Part shown: piece by piece, positions 1 to 6,304 of the stretch | Layout: each line of letters opens with the position of its first letter | Numbering within the stretch: the stretch's first letter is position 1 | DNA from: Theodoxus fluviatilis | Taxonomy: Eukaryota > Mollusca > Gastropoda > Cycloneritida > Neritidae | Reading direction: 5' to 3' | Length of the DNA stretch: 10,303 nucleotides | NCBI GenBank assembly: GCA_034096865.1 | Contig: JAWQFJ010016682.1 | Coordinates: forward strand, 1-10,303 | Notes under the pieces: generated by a model | What the model saw: the letters and a program-made list of their open reading frames with translations, nothing else | What the model was told of the DNA's origin: nothing | The model's database searches: none | Program-made: the position numbers and the translations under genes

Positions 1-110
1 TGCCGAGACACTGCTTCTCCACTCTCTTCTTTGACATGGATCGAGTAGTAACACAAGCAGGATAACATTCGGATCTACCAGAACTATCTGACTCCACTTC
101 ATGGGGGGAC
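1..110 (-). pseudogene. Gag-protease/pol continuation in a shifted frame
   Basis: After the protease ORF stops at 99-101, another minus-strand frame stays open to the left edge. It contains the short stretch YPACVTTRSMSKK, which resembles the PACVVTRAM-type linker found after the protease in related elements (family recollection, not a search). The switch point coincides with a run of six G on the plus strand (103-108). A one-base length difference in that run would explain the frame change. It is therefore read as the continuation of the same polyprotein, broken here by an indel or an assembly error, and truncated by the window edge. Confidence 0.5.
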
Positions 111-1268
111 TGAACTCTCAACACGGTTGTGTGACTTTATACAACATTTGTCCGTCAAATCGGATCCCAACATGTCAACATCTGAAACTGGTAGTTCATC
201 CACCACACCAAGCAACACTTCTCCCGAGACAAACTCTGATTTTATCCAAAATCGATGTAAGGGCACTGACCGATATTTCTGTCCCACCACCTGGATTATC
301 ACATTCTTTCCAGTGTTAGACAAGTCAGGTCTACTCACAGCCATTCTGCTAATAAGACTCAAAAACGCACCTGTATCACGAAAAACTGTCACTTCTTCAT
401 AAGGATCATGATCACTGATAGAAAGACCAGCTCTGGATACATATTTACTGTATTTGGAACCTATGACTTTCTCAGTCCTGTCCCGTATAAATCCAACCAC
501 TTTCTGCTGTTTTCTCTTTCTGGCAAAACAGTTCTCAAGCACATGACCTAACTTATGACAATATGAGCATTGTAAGGTGCTGGTCTTTACAGCCAAAGAT
601 CGTCCTAGACCATTTTTGTTTTCCTGCACAGGTAATGCACGACACTCAGCAGCTACATGACCAAATCTCTGATACTTTCTACATTGAACGACTCGTCCGT
701 TTACCACGGGATTACTGGAACCAGTTCTGACTTGACACTGCCCATTCTGTCCTTTATGAATCAGCATGTATTTATCAGTTAATTCAGCCGCCTCTCGAAC
801 CGATTTAACATGTTGATCTTCCAGATATACACGCACTGTCGGGGGAACTTCGTTTTTCAAATTTTCTAGCAACAGGAGCTCTCTCAAGGCTTCGTAACTA
901 GACTTCACCTGTTCTGACCTCAACCACAAGTCAAAAGCATTTGCTGCTCGAGCCACAAAATCACAGAAGGTCTCACCTCCCTCTTTTTTCATTTCTCTAA
1001 ATCTCTGACGATACGCTTCTCCAGTCAGTTGGTAGGCCAATCTGATCACTTCCTTCACTTTCTCATAGTTTTCTCTGTCCTCACCCTCTAAGGAACCATA
1101 AGCCTTACTAGCTTTTCCTCTCAATTGACTCTGCAGAATCAAACACCAGTACGGCTTAGGCCAATGAAACTTGCTTGCTACTTGTTCAAAATGTGAGAAA
1201 AACTTCTCAGCATCTTGCTCTTCAAACTGAGGGACGGAACGATGACAGTCATTTATCCTGAATTCCAA
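99..1268 (-). pseudogene. gag: Gypsy gag core, zinc knuckles and aspartic protease
   Basis: This is 389 residues of a retrotransposon Gag-protease polyprotein. Residues about 15-165 match the SCAN-like capsid fold of Gypsy gags, with signatures such as FHWPKPYWCLILQSQLRGKA and EAYRQRFREMKK. Two CCHC nucleic-acid-binding motifs follow. The second (C234, C237, H242, C247) is complete. The first (C196-C209) has tyrosine at the second cysteine position. Residues 298-301 are DTGA, the retropepsin active site (DNA 369-377 for DTG), and residues 367-370 (LGSD) resemble the LGND of related proteases. The first residue shown is a TTG codon, not a real start: the frame continues upstream through a single TAG at 1272-1274 into the coiled-coil ORF. 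The protein would assemble particles and process the polyprotein. Activity is doubtful given the stop and the downstream frame change. Confidence 0.85.
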
Positions 1269-1271
1269 TCC

Positions 1272-1772
1272 CTAGGGAGTATTTCTATTCTCCTGCTGTT
1301 GTCTCTCAAATTCCATTTTCTTTCGCATAAATTCTCTCTCCCTCTCCTTGTCTCTCAATCTCTCCATCTCCAAATCTCTCTCTTTCTCTTTATCCTCCCT
1401 CTTCTTCTCTCTGTCTCTCAATCTCTCCATTTCTAAAACGCTCTCCCTCTCCCTTTCCTTCTCTATGTCTCTCAATCTCTCCATTTCCAAATCTATCTCC
1501 AGCTGCCTTAAGTGTAACCGCTGATCAAAAGTGAGACCCGAGTTTTTATTTTTCTTAGCAACATTTTGAATTTCAATTTCCCCATGATTGCTTTCCTCAT
1601 CAGAATCGTCCTCAGGAAATAGTTCAGTTATCAGTAACTCTCGTATTGCCTTCACATTAGATTGTAAATCTTCCGCCACACCAATATTTTTGTCCTCCGC
1701 TAATTGTAACAAGTCCTCCAGTTTGGCTCTCCTAATTCCTCTCACAGAAGGTTTACGTAAAAATCGGGACAT
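1272..1772 (-). pseudogene. gag: Gag N-terminal region with charged coiled coil
   Basis: This 166-residue ORF starts with ATG at 1772 and ends at TAG (1272-1274), in the same frame as the SCAN-like gag piece that follows after two codons. The first 60 residues are a mixed helical region (RRAKLEDLLQLAEDKNIGV), then an acidic linker. Residues about 80-166 are highly charged and rich in E, R and K, with LEMERLRD occurring three times. The repeats are visible in DNA as tctctcaatc at 1351, 1414 and 1468, a spacing of 63 and 54 bases. Coiled coils ahead of the SCAN-like domain are usual in this Gypsy group and probably help Gag multimerise. The ATG lies about 160 bases downstream of the primer binding site, which fits a 5' leader. 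The terminal TAG most simply represents a CAG-to-TAG change in one continuous gag. Confidence 0.75.
1342..1500 (-). repeat. Internal 54-63 bp repeats in gag coiled coil
   Basis: Three diverged in-frame copies of an 18-21 codon unit each encode LEMERLRD followed by a lysine/arginine/glutamate-rich stretch. Copy anchors (plus-strand tctctcaatc) are at 1351, 1414 and 1468. The length differences between copies are multiples of three, so the reading frame is kept. Confidence 0.6.
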
Positions 1773-1932
1773 TTAAAAAATAGTAAGTACCCAAGATATG
1801 TTAAAAATGTCAACTCAAATATCAGCACAGTAAAATCTTCTAACCTCAATACTTCAATAAAATTGCACAAATATAAAAACTGAATAATCTCTCTGAACGA
1901 GTTTTCACTTTCACACTCTTCTAAAATAAATC

Positions 1933-1953
1933 CTCCCGGACGACGAGCCCCCA
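1933..1953 (-). promoter_or_regulatory. Primer binding site, tRNA-Pro-like
   Basis: Read on the minus strand from 1953, the sequence TGGGGGCTCGTC matches the complement of the 3' end of tRNA-Pro. It is followed by GTCCGGGA, which matches the rest of the standard site except for three extra bases. It sits between the LTR-like region and the gag start, exactly where the minus-strand primer site belongs. tRNA-Pro priming is known for several Gypsy elements and for gammaretroviruses. The last bases before it on the minus strand (GTGCAGAAAG) would place the LTR end a few bases upstream, near 1959. Confidence 0.65.
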
Positions 1954-2210
1954 CTTTCTGCACCTCTCTTACAGGGATCCATAAAAACGAAATAAAGCAG
2001 GTCCCGGGTTACTTACATGTCTTTATATTTCAATATAAAACATGCCCGTAACAGGGGTAGAAAAGAACAACAAGAGGAAAAAGAATGTTACATTGATATA
2101 TGGCTCAAACACAACATCCTCAATAACCCAATCTTGTAAAATTACACTCTTCACCTATTCAACTTCCAACGGGAAAATGAAAAAGCACAAGTAAAATATC
2201 GGTCAGCCTT

Positions 2211-2220
2211 CTTATATAAA
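2211..2220 (-). promoter_or_regulatory. TATA box of the LTR promoter
   Basis: On the minus strand the sequence reads TTTATATAAG, a good TATA box about 260 bases upstream of the primer binding site. Transcription would start about 25-30 bases further, near 2185, defining the start of R. A long GA tract lies about 85 bases upstream of it on the same strand. Confidence 0.45.
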
Positions 2221-2300
2221 ACATAAAAGCACGTAGGTCAGCCCTCGACCAGTAAAAACTATCGACCCGTGTAAAACTCGCACCAACCTTCCAACTCTGC

Positions 2301-2302
<2 letters not shown>

Positions 2303-2381
<79 letters not shown>
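2303..2381. repeat. (CT)n microsatellite
   Basis: About 79 bases of nearly pure CT dinucleotide form a homopyrimidine/homopurine mirror repeat. It sits either within U3 of the LTR or just outside it. Confidence 0.97.
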
Positions 2382-2384
<3 letters not shown>

Positions 2385-2753
2385 CTCTGCTGTGTGTGGA
2401 GCCGATCTCTCCTATCTCTTCGTCTGATTCTCTCTTCTGTGCTTCGCCCTCCTCTTCTCTCTTCTTCTCACTCAGTAGGCGGACCGATCTCTATCTTCTG
2501 TCTTCTCTCAGTAGGCGGACTGATCGCTGTCTTCTTGCGCTCTCTAATATAGCTATCTTCTCACAACCAACTCACGACCCACCTTTACTCACTACTACTC
2601 ATACCTCAGAGCAAACACCGCTCATCACCCCGGGGCAGAACTCAACTCCCATCCACCCTCCACCTCAATTTCTATACAGTCGTTGGACTACCAACTTCAC
2701 CAGCAAAAACCAAGTCTCTCTCAGGTGAGATACTTCCGAAAACCTATTTTCCC

Positions 2754-2755
<2 letters not shown>
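2382..2755. other. Pyrimidine-rich non-coding stretch
   Basis: No recognisable gene. The stretch is rich in C and T on the plus strand. It includes two copies of a 36-base unit starting at 2473 and 2509 (CAGTAGGCGGACCGATCTCT and a close variant). A 110-codon open frame here gives a low-complexity S/L/T/P-rich product with no family resemblance. It may be the distal U3 of the LTR or unrelated host sequence. Confidence 0.5.
2473..2544. repeat. Two-copy 36-bp tandem repeat
   Basis: CAGTAGGCGGAC begins at 2473 and again at 2509, followed in both copies by a GATC-G/T-CT-G/A-TCTTCT-like stretch. The period is 36 bases with a few substitutions. Confidence 0.7.
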
Positions 2756-2797
<42 letters not shown>

Positions 2798-2868
2798 TAC
2801 ACACACACATACACACACACTTACATACACACACATACACACACACATTCACACACACACACACACAC
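2756..2868. repeat. (AC)n microsatellite with TACA interruptions
   Basis: About 113 bases of AC repeat, with scattered ACAT and TTACA variants. Alternating purine-pyrimidine DNA of this kind can adopt Z-form. The histidine/threonine-rich translations are artefacts. Confidence 0.97.
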
Positions 2869-2869
2869 G

Positions 2870-3660
2870 AACGCACATTCTGGATCAGAGAAATAGAAAC
2901 AGCTTGATTATTTTTCACCGTTTTACCGTGTGCGAATACACACTCACAAATTCTGGACCAGAGGAAGATAAACATATTGTTTCTGTATCACATTCTGCGA
3001 ACACACAGAAATAGAAACAGCTTGATTCTTTTTCACCGTTTTACCGTGTGCGAATACACACTCACAAATTCTGGACCAGAGGAAGATAAACAAATTGTTT
3101 CTGTATCACATTCTGCGAACACACAGAAATAAAAACAGCTTGATTCTTTTTCACCGTCAGCAAACACACACTCTTTTTATGAATCAGATACATTTACCGT
3201 GTGCGAACACAAACTCTTTTTGTTCTTTTGGATAAGAGCAATCAAAACAGTTTGTTTCTGTTCCAGTGTGTGAGAACACAGAACTATTTTTTCTGGATCA
3301 GAGAAATAGAGACCGTTTGTTTCTGTTACAGTGTGCGAGAACACAGAACTATTTTTTCTGGATCAGAGAAATAGAGACCATTTGTTTCTGTTCCAGTGTG
3401 TGAGAACACAGAACTATTTTTTCTGGATCAGAGAAATAGAGACCGTTTGTTTCTGTTCCAGTGTGTGAGAACACAGAACTATTTTTCTGGATCAGAGAAA
3501 TAGAGACCATTTGTTTCCGTTTCAGTGTGTGAGAACACAGAACTATTTTTTCAGGATCAGAGAAATAGAGACCGTTTGTTTCTGTTCACCATCTGAGAAC
3601 ACGATTTTTCTCTTCCGGATCGGGGAAATAGAAACAGTTTATTTCTGTTTCACCGTGTGG
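2870..3660. repeat. 65-bp minisatellite with 118-bp higher-order part
   Basis: A tandem array is built on a unit containing GGATCAGAGAAATAGA, then GTTTGTTTCTGTT, then GTGTGAGAACACA. GGATC anchors fall at 3295, 3360, 3425, 3489, 3554 and 3617, giving periods of 65, 65, 64, 65 and 63. In the left part the same motifs recur as a longer unit of 118 bases: GAAATAGAAACAGC at 2890 and 3008 and a variant at 3126, and CTCACAAATT at 2943 and 3061. The left copies are more diverged from the 65-bp form. No splice-like or coding logic is seen. The repeat runs into the 3' end of the glycosyltransferase gene. Confidence 0.93.
3638..3643 (-). terminator. Candidate polyadenylation signal of the GT31 gene
   Basis: Plus-strand TTTATT is AATAAA on the minus strand, 28 bases after the TAA stop of the glycosyltransferase reading frame. 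It lies in the last minisatellite copy, where other copies read TTTGTT, so one substitution created it. Its position fits a very short 3' UTR, but use is not proven. Confidence 0.4.
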
Positions 3661-3670
3661 GCCGAGGGCC

Positions 3671-3989
3671 TTAAGTACACTTGGTGTTCCACGCACTCAG
3701 GAGGACATGAGGGGGCACTCGATGTGACGTCACAATTTGGGGGTTCTGCATATCGCAGGGCTTGTGGGAAGTGGCGCCCCTGTGGAACCCTGGCAGATGA
3801 ATCATCCCCATCCCCAGCCTCCTGGCACACAGCGCCACGTACACGTCCTCCAGGTGGAAGAAGGGCACAGAGGGAGAGACCCTGTAGACTTTCTCCACCA
3901 CCGCCATGCTCGTGACGTAGCCAGTCCCTGAGCAGAAAGTCGGGAAGGAGCTCTGGGGGTAGCTCTGGAGCGAGGTGTGCCACTTTGAC
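3671..3989 (-). CDS. Beta-1,3-galactosyltransferase-like (GT31), last exon
   Basis: This is the C-terminal part of a GT31 catalytic domain. On the minus strand it reads [20 protein letters not shown], then SGTGYV, then [20 protein letters not shown], ending WNTKCT and TAA at 3671-3673. These correspond to the family signatures SKWYV..YP..YPPYCSGTGY and EDVYVGLC. GT31 enzymes are Golgi type II membrane proteins that transfer galactose or N-acetylglucosamine from a UDP-sugar; the exact acceptor cannot be told. The 5' limit is ambiguous. CCCCAG ends at 3990, giving the start used here, but that acceptor is in a phase that no visible donor of the previous exon supplies. GTCAAAG at 3983 or an AG at 4130 would be in phase. 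Conserved residues (RNPRSKW) extend to about 4004, where a TGGA array begins. Confidence 0.8.
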
Positions 3990-4002
3990 CTGGGGTTGCG
4001 AC

Positions 4003-4114
4003 ATCCATCCATCCATCCATCCATCCATCCATCCATCCATCCATCCATCCATCCATCCATCCATCCATCCATCCATCCATCCATCCATCCAGCCAGCCAG
4101 CCAGCCAGCCAGCC
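4003..4114. repeat. (ATCC)22 followed by (AGCC)6
   Basis: Twenty-two uninterrupted ATCC units (4003-4090) change to about six AGCC units (4091-4114). On the coding (minus) strand these are TGGC then TGGA, which contain no AG dinucleotide. No splice acceptor can therefore exist inside the array. It touches the conserved glycosyltransferase codons at about 4004. Confidence 0.97.
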
Positions 4115-4133
4115 ATTCAAGTTTGCCATCTAT

Positions 4134-4311
4134 TTGTCTCTGTCTGCTTGCCTCTCCGTCCATCCGCCTGTCCATCCGCCTTTCTGTCTGTCTGCATGCA
4201 TGCCTGTCTGTCTCTCCTCTGTCTGCCTGTCTGTGTCTGTCTGTGTGTATGTCTGTTTATCTGTCTGTGTATCTGTCTGCCTGCCTGCCCGTCTGTCTGT
4301 CCGACCATCCT
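4134..4311. repeat. Degenerate (TGTC)n tract
   Basis: Imperfect tetranucleotide repeat with TGCC, TCCG and TGTA variants. The variation suggests an older array than the GTCTCT block further right. Confidence 0.85.
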
Positions 4312-4348
4312 CCCCCCCCCCCCCCCCCCGCCCGCCCGCCCGCCCGTC
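4312..4348. repeat. C18 homopolymer and (GCCC)n
   Basis: Eighteen consecutive C (4312-4329) are followed by about four GCCC units. The complementary strand is G-rich and could form quadruplex structure. The exact length of such a run is often unreliable in assemblies. Confidence 0.9.
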
Positions 4349-4384
4349 CGACAGATACCCCTCCCCCACCACCCCATTTGTCCG

Positions 4385-4388
<4 letters not shown>

Positions 4389-4421
<33 letters not shown>
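4389..4421. repeat. (TG)n microsatellite
   Basis: About 16 TG units, flanked by TCCG repeats on both sides. Confidence 0.97.
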
Positions 4422-4422
<1 letters not shown>

Positions 4423-4447
4423 TGTCCGTCGTCCGTCCGTCCGTCCG

Positions 4448-4960
4448 TTTCTGTCTCTGTCTGTCTCTGTCTGTCTCTGTCTGTCTCTGTCGGTCTCTGT
4501 CGGTCTCTGTCTCTTTCTGTCGGTCTCTGTCTCTGTCTGCCTCTGTCTGTCTCTGTCTGTCTCTGTCTGTTTCTGTCTGTTTCTGTCTGTCTCTGTCTGT
4601 CTCTGTCTGTTTCTGTCTCTGTCTCTGTTTCTGTCTGTCTCTGTCTGTCTGTCTGTCTGTCTCTGTCTCTGTCTCTGTCTCTGTCTGTCTGTCTCTGTCT
4701 CTGTCTCTGTCTCTGTCTCTGTCTGTCTCTGTCTGTCTCTGTCTGTCTCTGTCTGTCTCTGTCTCTGTCTCTGTCTGTCTCTGTCTGTCTCTGTCTCTGT
4801 CTGTCTCTCTGTCTGTCTCTGTCTCTGTCTGTCTCTGTCTGTCTCTGTCTGTCTCTGTCTGTCTCTGTCTGTCTCTGTCTGTCTCTGTCTGTCTCTGTCT
4901 GTCTCTGTCTGTCTCTGTCTGTCTGGCTCTGGCTCTGTCTCTGTCTGTCTCTGTCTGCCG
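4448..4960. repeat. GTCT/GTCTCT compound array
   Basis: About 500 bases combine GTCT and GTCTCT units in changing order. From 4821 to about 4924 it settles into a perfect 10-base period, GTCTCTGTCT, repeated about ten times. On the opposite strand it reads GACAGAGACA, giving the D/R/Q/T/E-rich artefact translations. Confidence 0.97.
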
Positions 4961-4989
4961 CATGTCTCTATCTCCATCTCCCTGCCTAC

Positions 4990-5235
4990 ATGCCTGGAAG
5001 GGCATACACCCCCAACGTTAGTCTGCAGGCGACGGTCGTGGATCTTGAGAAGGCCTAGCAAGGACTTGATGTTGACCCACATGTCGTCATCGGTCTTCAG
5101 CAGGAACCGCGCCTTGCGGCACCAGGTGGTTGCCCACTTGAAGGCCATCATGGTCTTCAGCGTCAGGTTCAGGTAGTGGTCCTTGAAGTCCTCCATCAGC
5201 AGGTCGCCGTAATCCCCGCTCTCCTTGCGAAGCAC
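4990..5235 (-). CDS. Beta-1,3-galactosyltransferase-like (GT31), DDD exon
   Basis: On the minus strand the exon reads [19 protein letters not shown], then [20 protein letters not shown], then [20 protein letters not shown]. This is the GT31 core: E...YGDIL..DF.D.Y.NLTLKT, and the DDD that binds the divalent metal and UDP-sugar. The acceptor is good: a pyrimidine-rich tract then CCATCAG, with the exon starting at 5235 in phase 0. The donor is uncertain. In-frame GT sites are at exon ends 5017, 5008 and 4990, all phase 0, and all are weak. The reading continues to VGGVCPSRH, where family members reach a conserved glycine-valine loop before P-x-R and SKW. Earlier exons for the cytoplasmic tail, membrane anchor and first half of the domain would lie to the right and are not found in the window. 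Confidence 0.82.
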
Positions 5236-5254
5236 CTGATGGACAAAGTAGAAA

Positions 5255-5309
5255 GTAGTAGTGGTATAGTAGCAGTAGTAGTAACAGTAGTAGTAGTAGT
5301 AGTAGTAGT

Positions 5310-5353
<44 letters not shown>

Positions 5354-5427
5354 ATAGCGGTAGTAGTAGTAGTAGTAGTAATTGTTGTAGTAGTGGGAGT
5401 AGTCAGTAGTAGCACATGTAACAGTAA

Positions 5428-5520
<93 letters not shown>

Positions 5521-5546
5521 AAGTAGTGGAAGTAGTGGGAGTAGTC

Positions 5547-5598
<52 letters not shown>

Positions 5599-5619
5599 CT
5601 AGAAGTAGTGGGAGTAGTC

Positions 5620-5663
<44 letters not shown>

Positions 5664-5787
5664 GAGTAGTCAGTAGTAGTAGTAGTAGTAGTGGGAGTAG
5701 TCAGTAGTAGTAATAACAGTAGTAGTGGTCGTAGTAGCAGTAGTAGTACCAGTAGTAGTAACAGTAGTAGTAGCAGTAGTAGTAACT

Positions 5788-5788
<1 letters not shown>
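5255..5788. repeat. (TAG)n trinucleotide array with a recurring variant
   Basis: About 530 bases of AGT/TAG repeat. The variant TGGGAGTAGTCAGTAGTAG, or its start, recurs at 5394, 5536, 5609, 5661 and 5692, separating blocks of pure repeat that shorten from left to right. On the glycosyltransferase strand this is intron sequence upstream of the DDD exon. Confidence 0.95.
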
Positions 5789-5841
<53 letters not shown>

Positions 5842-5844
5842 TCA
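5789..5844. repeat. (CT)n microsatellite
   Basis: About 46 bases of pure CT, then a short CACTCTCTC join. It directly precedes the retrotransposon tail. Confidence 0.95.
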
Positions 5845-6053
5845 GAATGGGAATAAGCGATTTGTACGTGCATAAGTATAGATTCAGTACAATTCCTTAC
5901 ATAAATATCTTTCCATTATGCATGGAGAATGAAGAAGATGAAATTCATTTTTTATTTCACTGTCCCGCTACTTATAGGACATTCTCACTTCCGGAACGGA
6001 AATTCAGCCCGAGTTTTGTCCCTTTACTTCCACTAGTTCCGGTAGACTGGTAA
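5842..6053 (+). pseudogene. Non-LTR retrotransposon reverse transcriptase C-terminal fragment
   Basis: The plus-strand frame LRMGISDLYVHKYRFSTIPY continues to FPLCMENEEDEIHFLFHCPA and ends with a TAA at 6051-6053. It resembles the cysteine/histidine-rich C-terminal tail of invertebrate non-LTR (LINE) polyproteins, with the pattern G-I-S-L-x-V-H-x-x-R, CPLC, EDEIHFLFxCP. In this copy the first cysteine of CPLC is absent (FPLC). Everything upstream is missing: the match begins right after a (CT)n tract, as in a 5'-truncated insertion. The family resemblance is recalled, not searched. It is too short to be functional. Confidence 0.65.
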
Positions 6054-6304
6054 CAATAGAAGCTCATGGGATGATCGCTAGATATTGGCAAAAGGATGAC
6101 ATTAAAGCATGCAAAAAGATTAATTAGATTAAAAACTAATCGAAAATAGTCATATTAGACTGTTTTAACGTATACTTTCTGCATAAAACCCACAGAAGAT
6201 AAGTAAACAAACCTCACCGTACGTACTTAGCTGGCTAGCAGACGAACGCGATCGAACCATAGTCATTACGCCAGCAGACGATCAAGCTAGTGTGATATAA
6301 TGTT
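6054..6304. other. AT-rich spacer
   Basis: No gene or clear repeat is seen. The first part (to about 6140) is probably the untranslated tail of the non-LTR fragment. No poly(A) run marks its end. Confidence 0.4.

Larger units (their letters stand above)
1..2300 (-). mobile_element. Gypsy-type LTR retrotransposon, 5' part, decayed
   Basis: Read on the minus strand, the order is LTR-like sequence with a TATA box, a tRNA-Pro-like primer binding site, a coiled-coil gag start, a SCAN-like gag core, two CCHC zinc knuckles and a DTGA aspartic protease. This is the order expected for Metaviridae (Ty3/Gypsy) elements that are common in invertebrate genomes. The element runs off the left edge, so reverse transcriptase, RNase H, integrase and the 3' LTR are not in view. 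The right limit is uncertain: it extends at least past the TATA box near 2215 and could reach about 2757, where the sequence changes to a (CA)n tract. It carries an in-frame stop, a frame change and a lost zinc ligand, so this copy is probably inactive. Confidence 0.85.
1959..2757 (-). mobile_element. Probable 5' LTR, right limit uncertain
   Basis: This stretch lies upstream of the primer binding site on the minus strand. It contains a TATA-like box, a leader-like AT-rich region and a long purine tract (GA on the minus strand). Its left end on the plus strand starts TG, as expected for an LTR terminus. One possible right end is the ACA at about 2755-2757, just before the (CA)n tract, giving a minus-strand start of TGTAATGGG and a length near 800 bases. 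The other LTR is outside the window, so the boundaries cannot be verified. Confidence 0.35.
3990..4989 (-). other. GT31 intron made almost wholly of simple repeats
   Basis: The stretch between the two glycosyltransferase exon pieces is about 1 kb. On the plus strand it holds, in order, (ATCC)22, (AGCC)6, a mixed TGTC/TGCC tract, an 18-base C run, GCCC repeats, a (TG)n run, and about 500 bases of GTCT/GTCTCT. Apart from short joins, no unique sequence is visible. The very long open frames in this interval on both strands come from repeat periodicity and are not genes. Confidence 0.8.

Noticed and set aside
99..1268. SCAN-domain host zinc-finger protein
   Set aside because: The SCAN-like region is followed by CCHC knuckles and a DTGA protease, and preceded by a primer binding site and LTR-like sequence, which is retrotransposon order.
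1933..1953. Endogenous gammaretrovirus, from the tRNA-Pro primer site
   Set aside because: The gag and protease resemble invertebrate Gypsy elements, not gammaretroviruses. tRNA-Pro priming alone is not diagnostic, and no envelope gene is in view.
2396..2728. 110-codon plus-strand frame as a gene
   Set aside because: The composition is low-complexity S/L/T/P from pyrimidine-rich DNA, with no family resemblance and no supporting signals.
2870..3660. Regularly spaced repeats as a CRISPR array
   Set aside because: The whole 63-65 bp unit repeats with no unique spacers, and the context is an animal genome.
3511..3915. Plus-strand frame with FRIREIETVCFC repeats as a repeat protein
   Set aside because: It is the minisatellite read in one frame. 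Period changes of 63-65 break the frame between copies, and the 3' half is antisense to the GT31 exon.
3975..5058. Very long open frames (290-430 codons) on both strands
   Set aside because: They are produced by repeats whose units avoid stop codons. Translations are pure S/V/C/L, H/P/I/S or D/R/Q/T/E repeats. Only the conserved GT31 segments inside two minus-strand frames are real.
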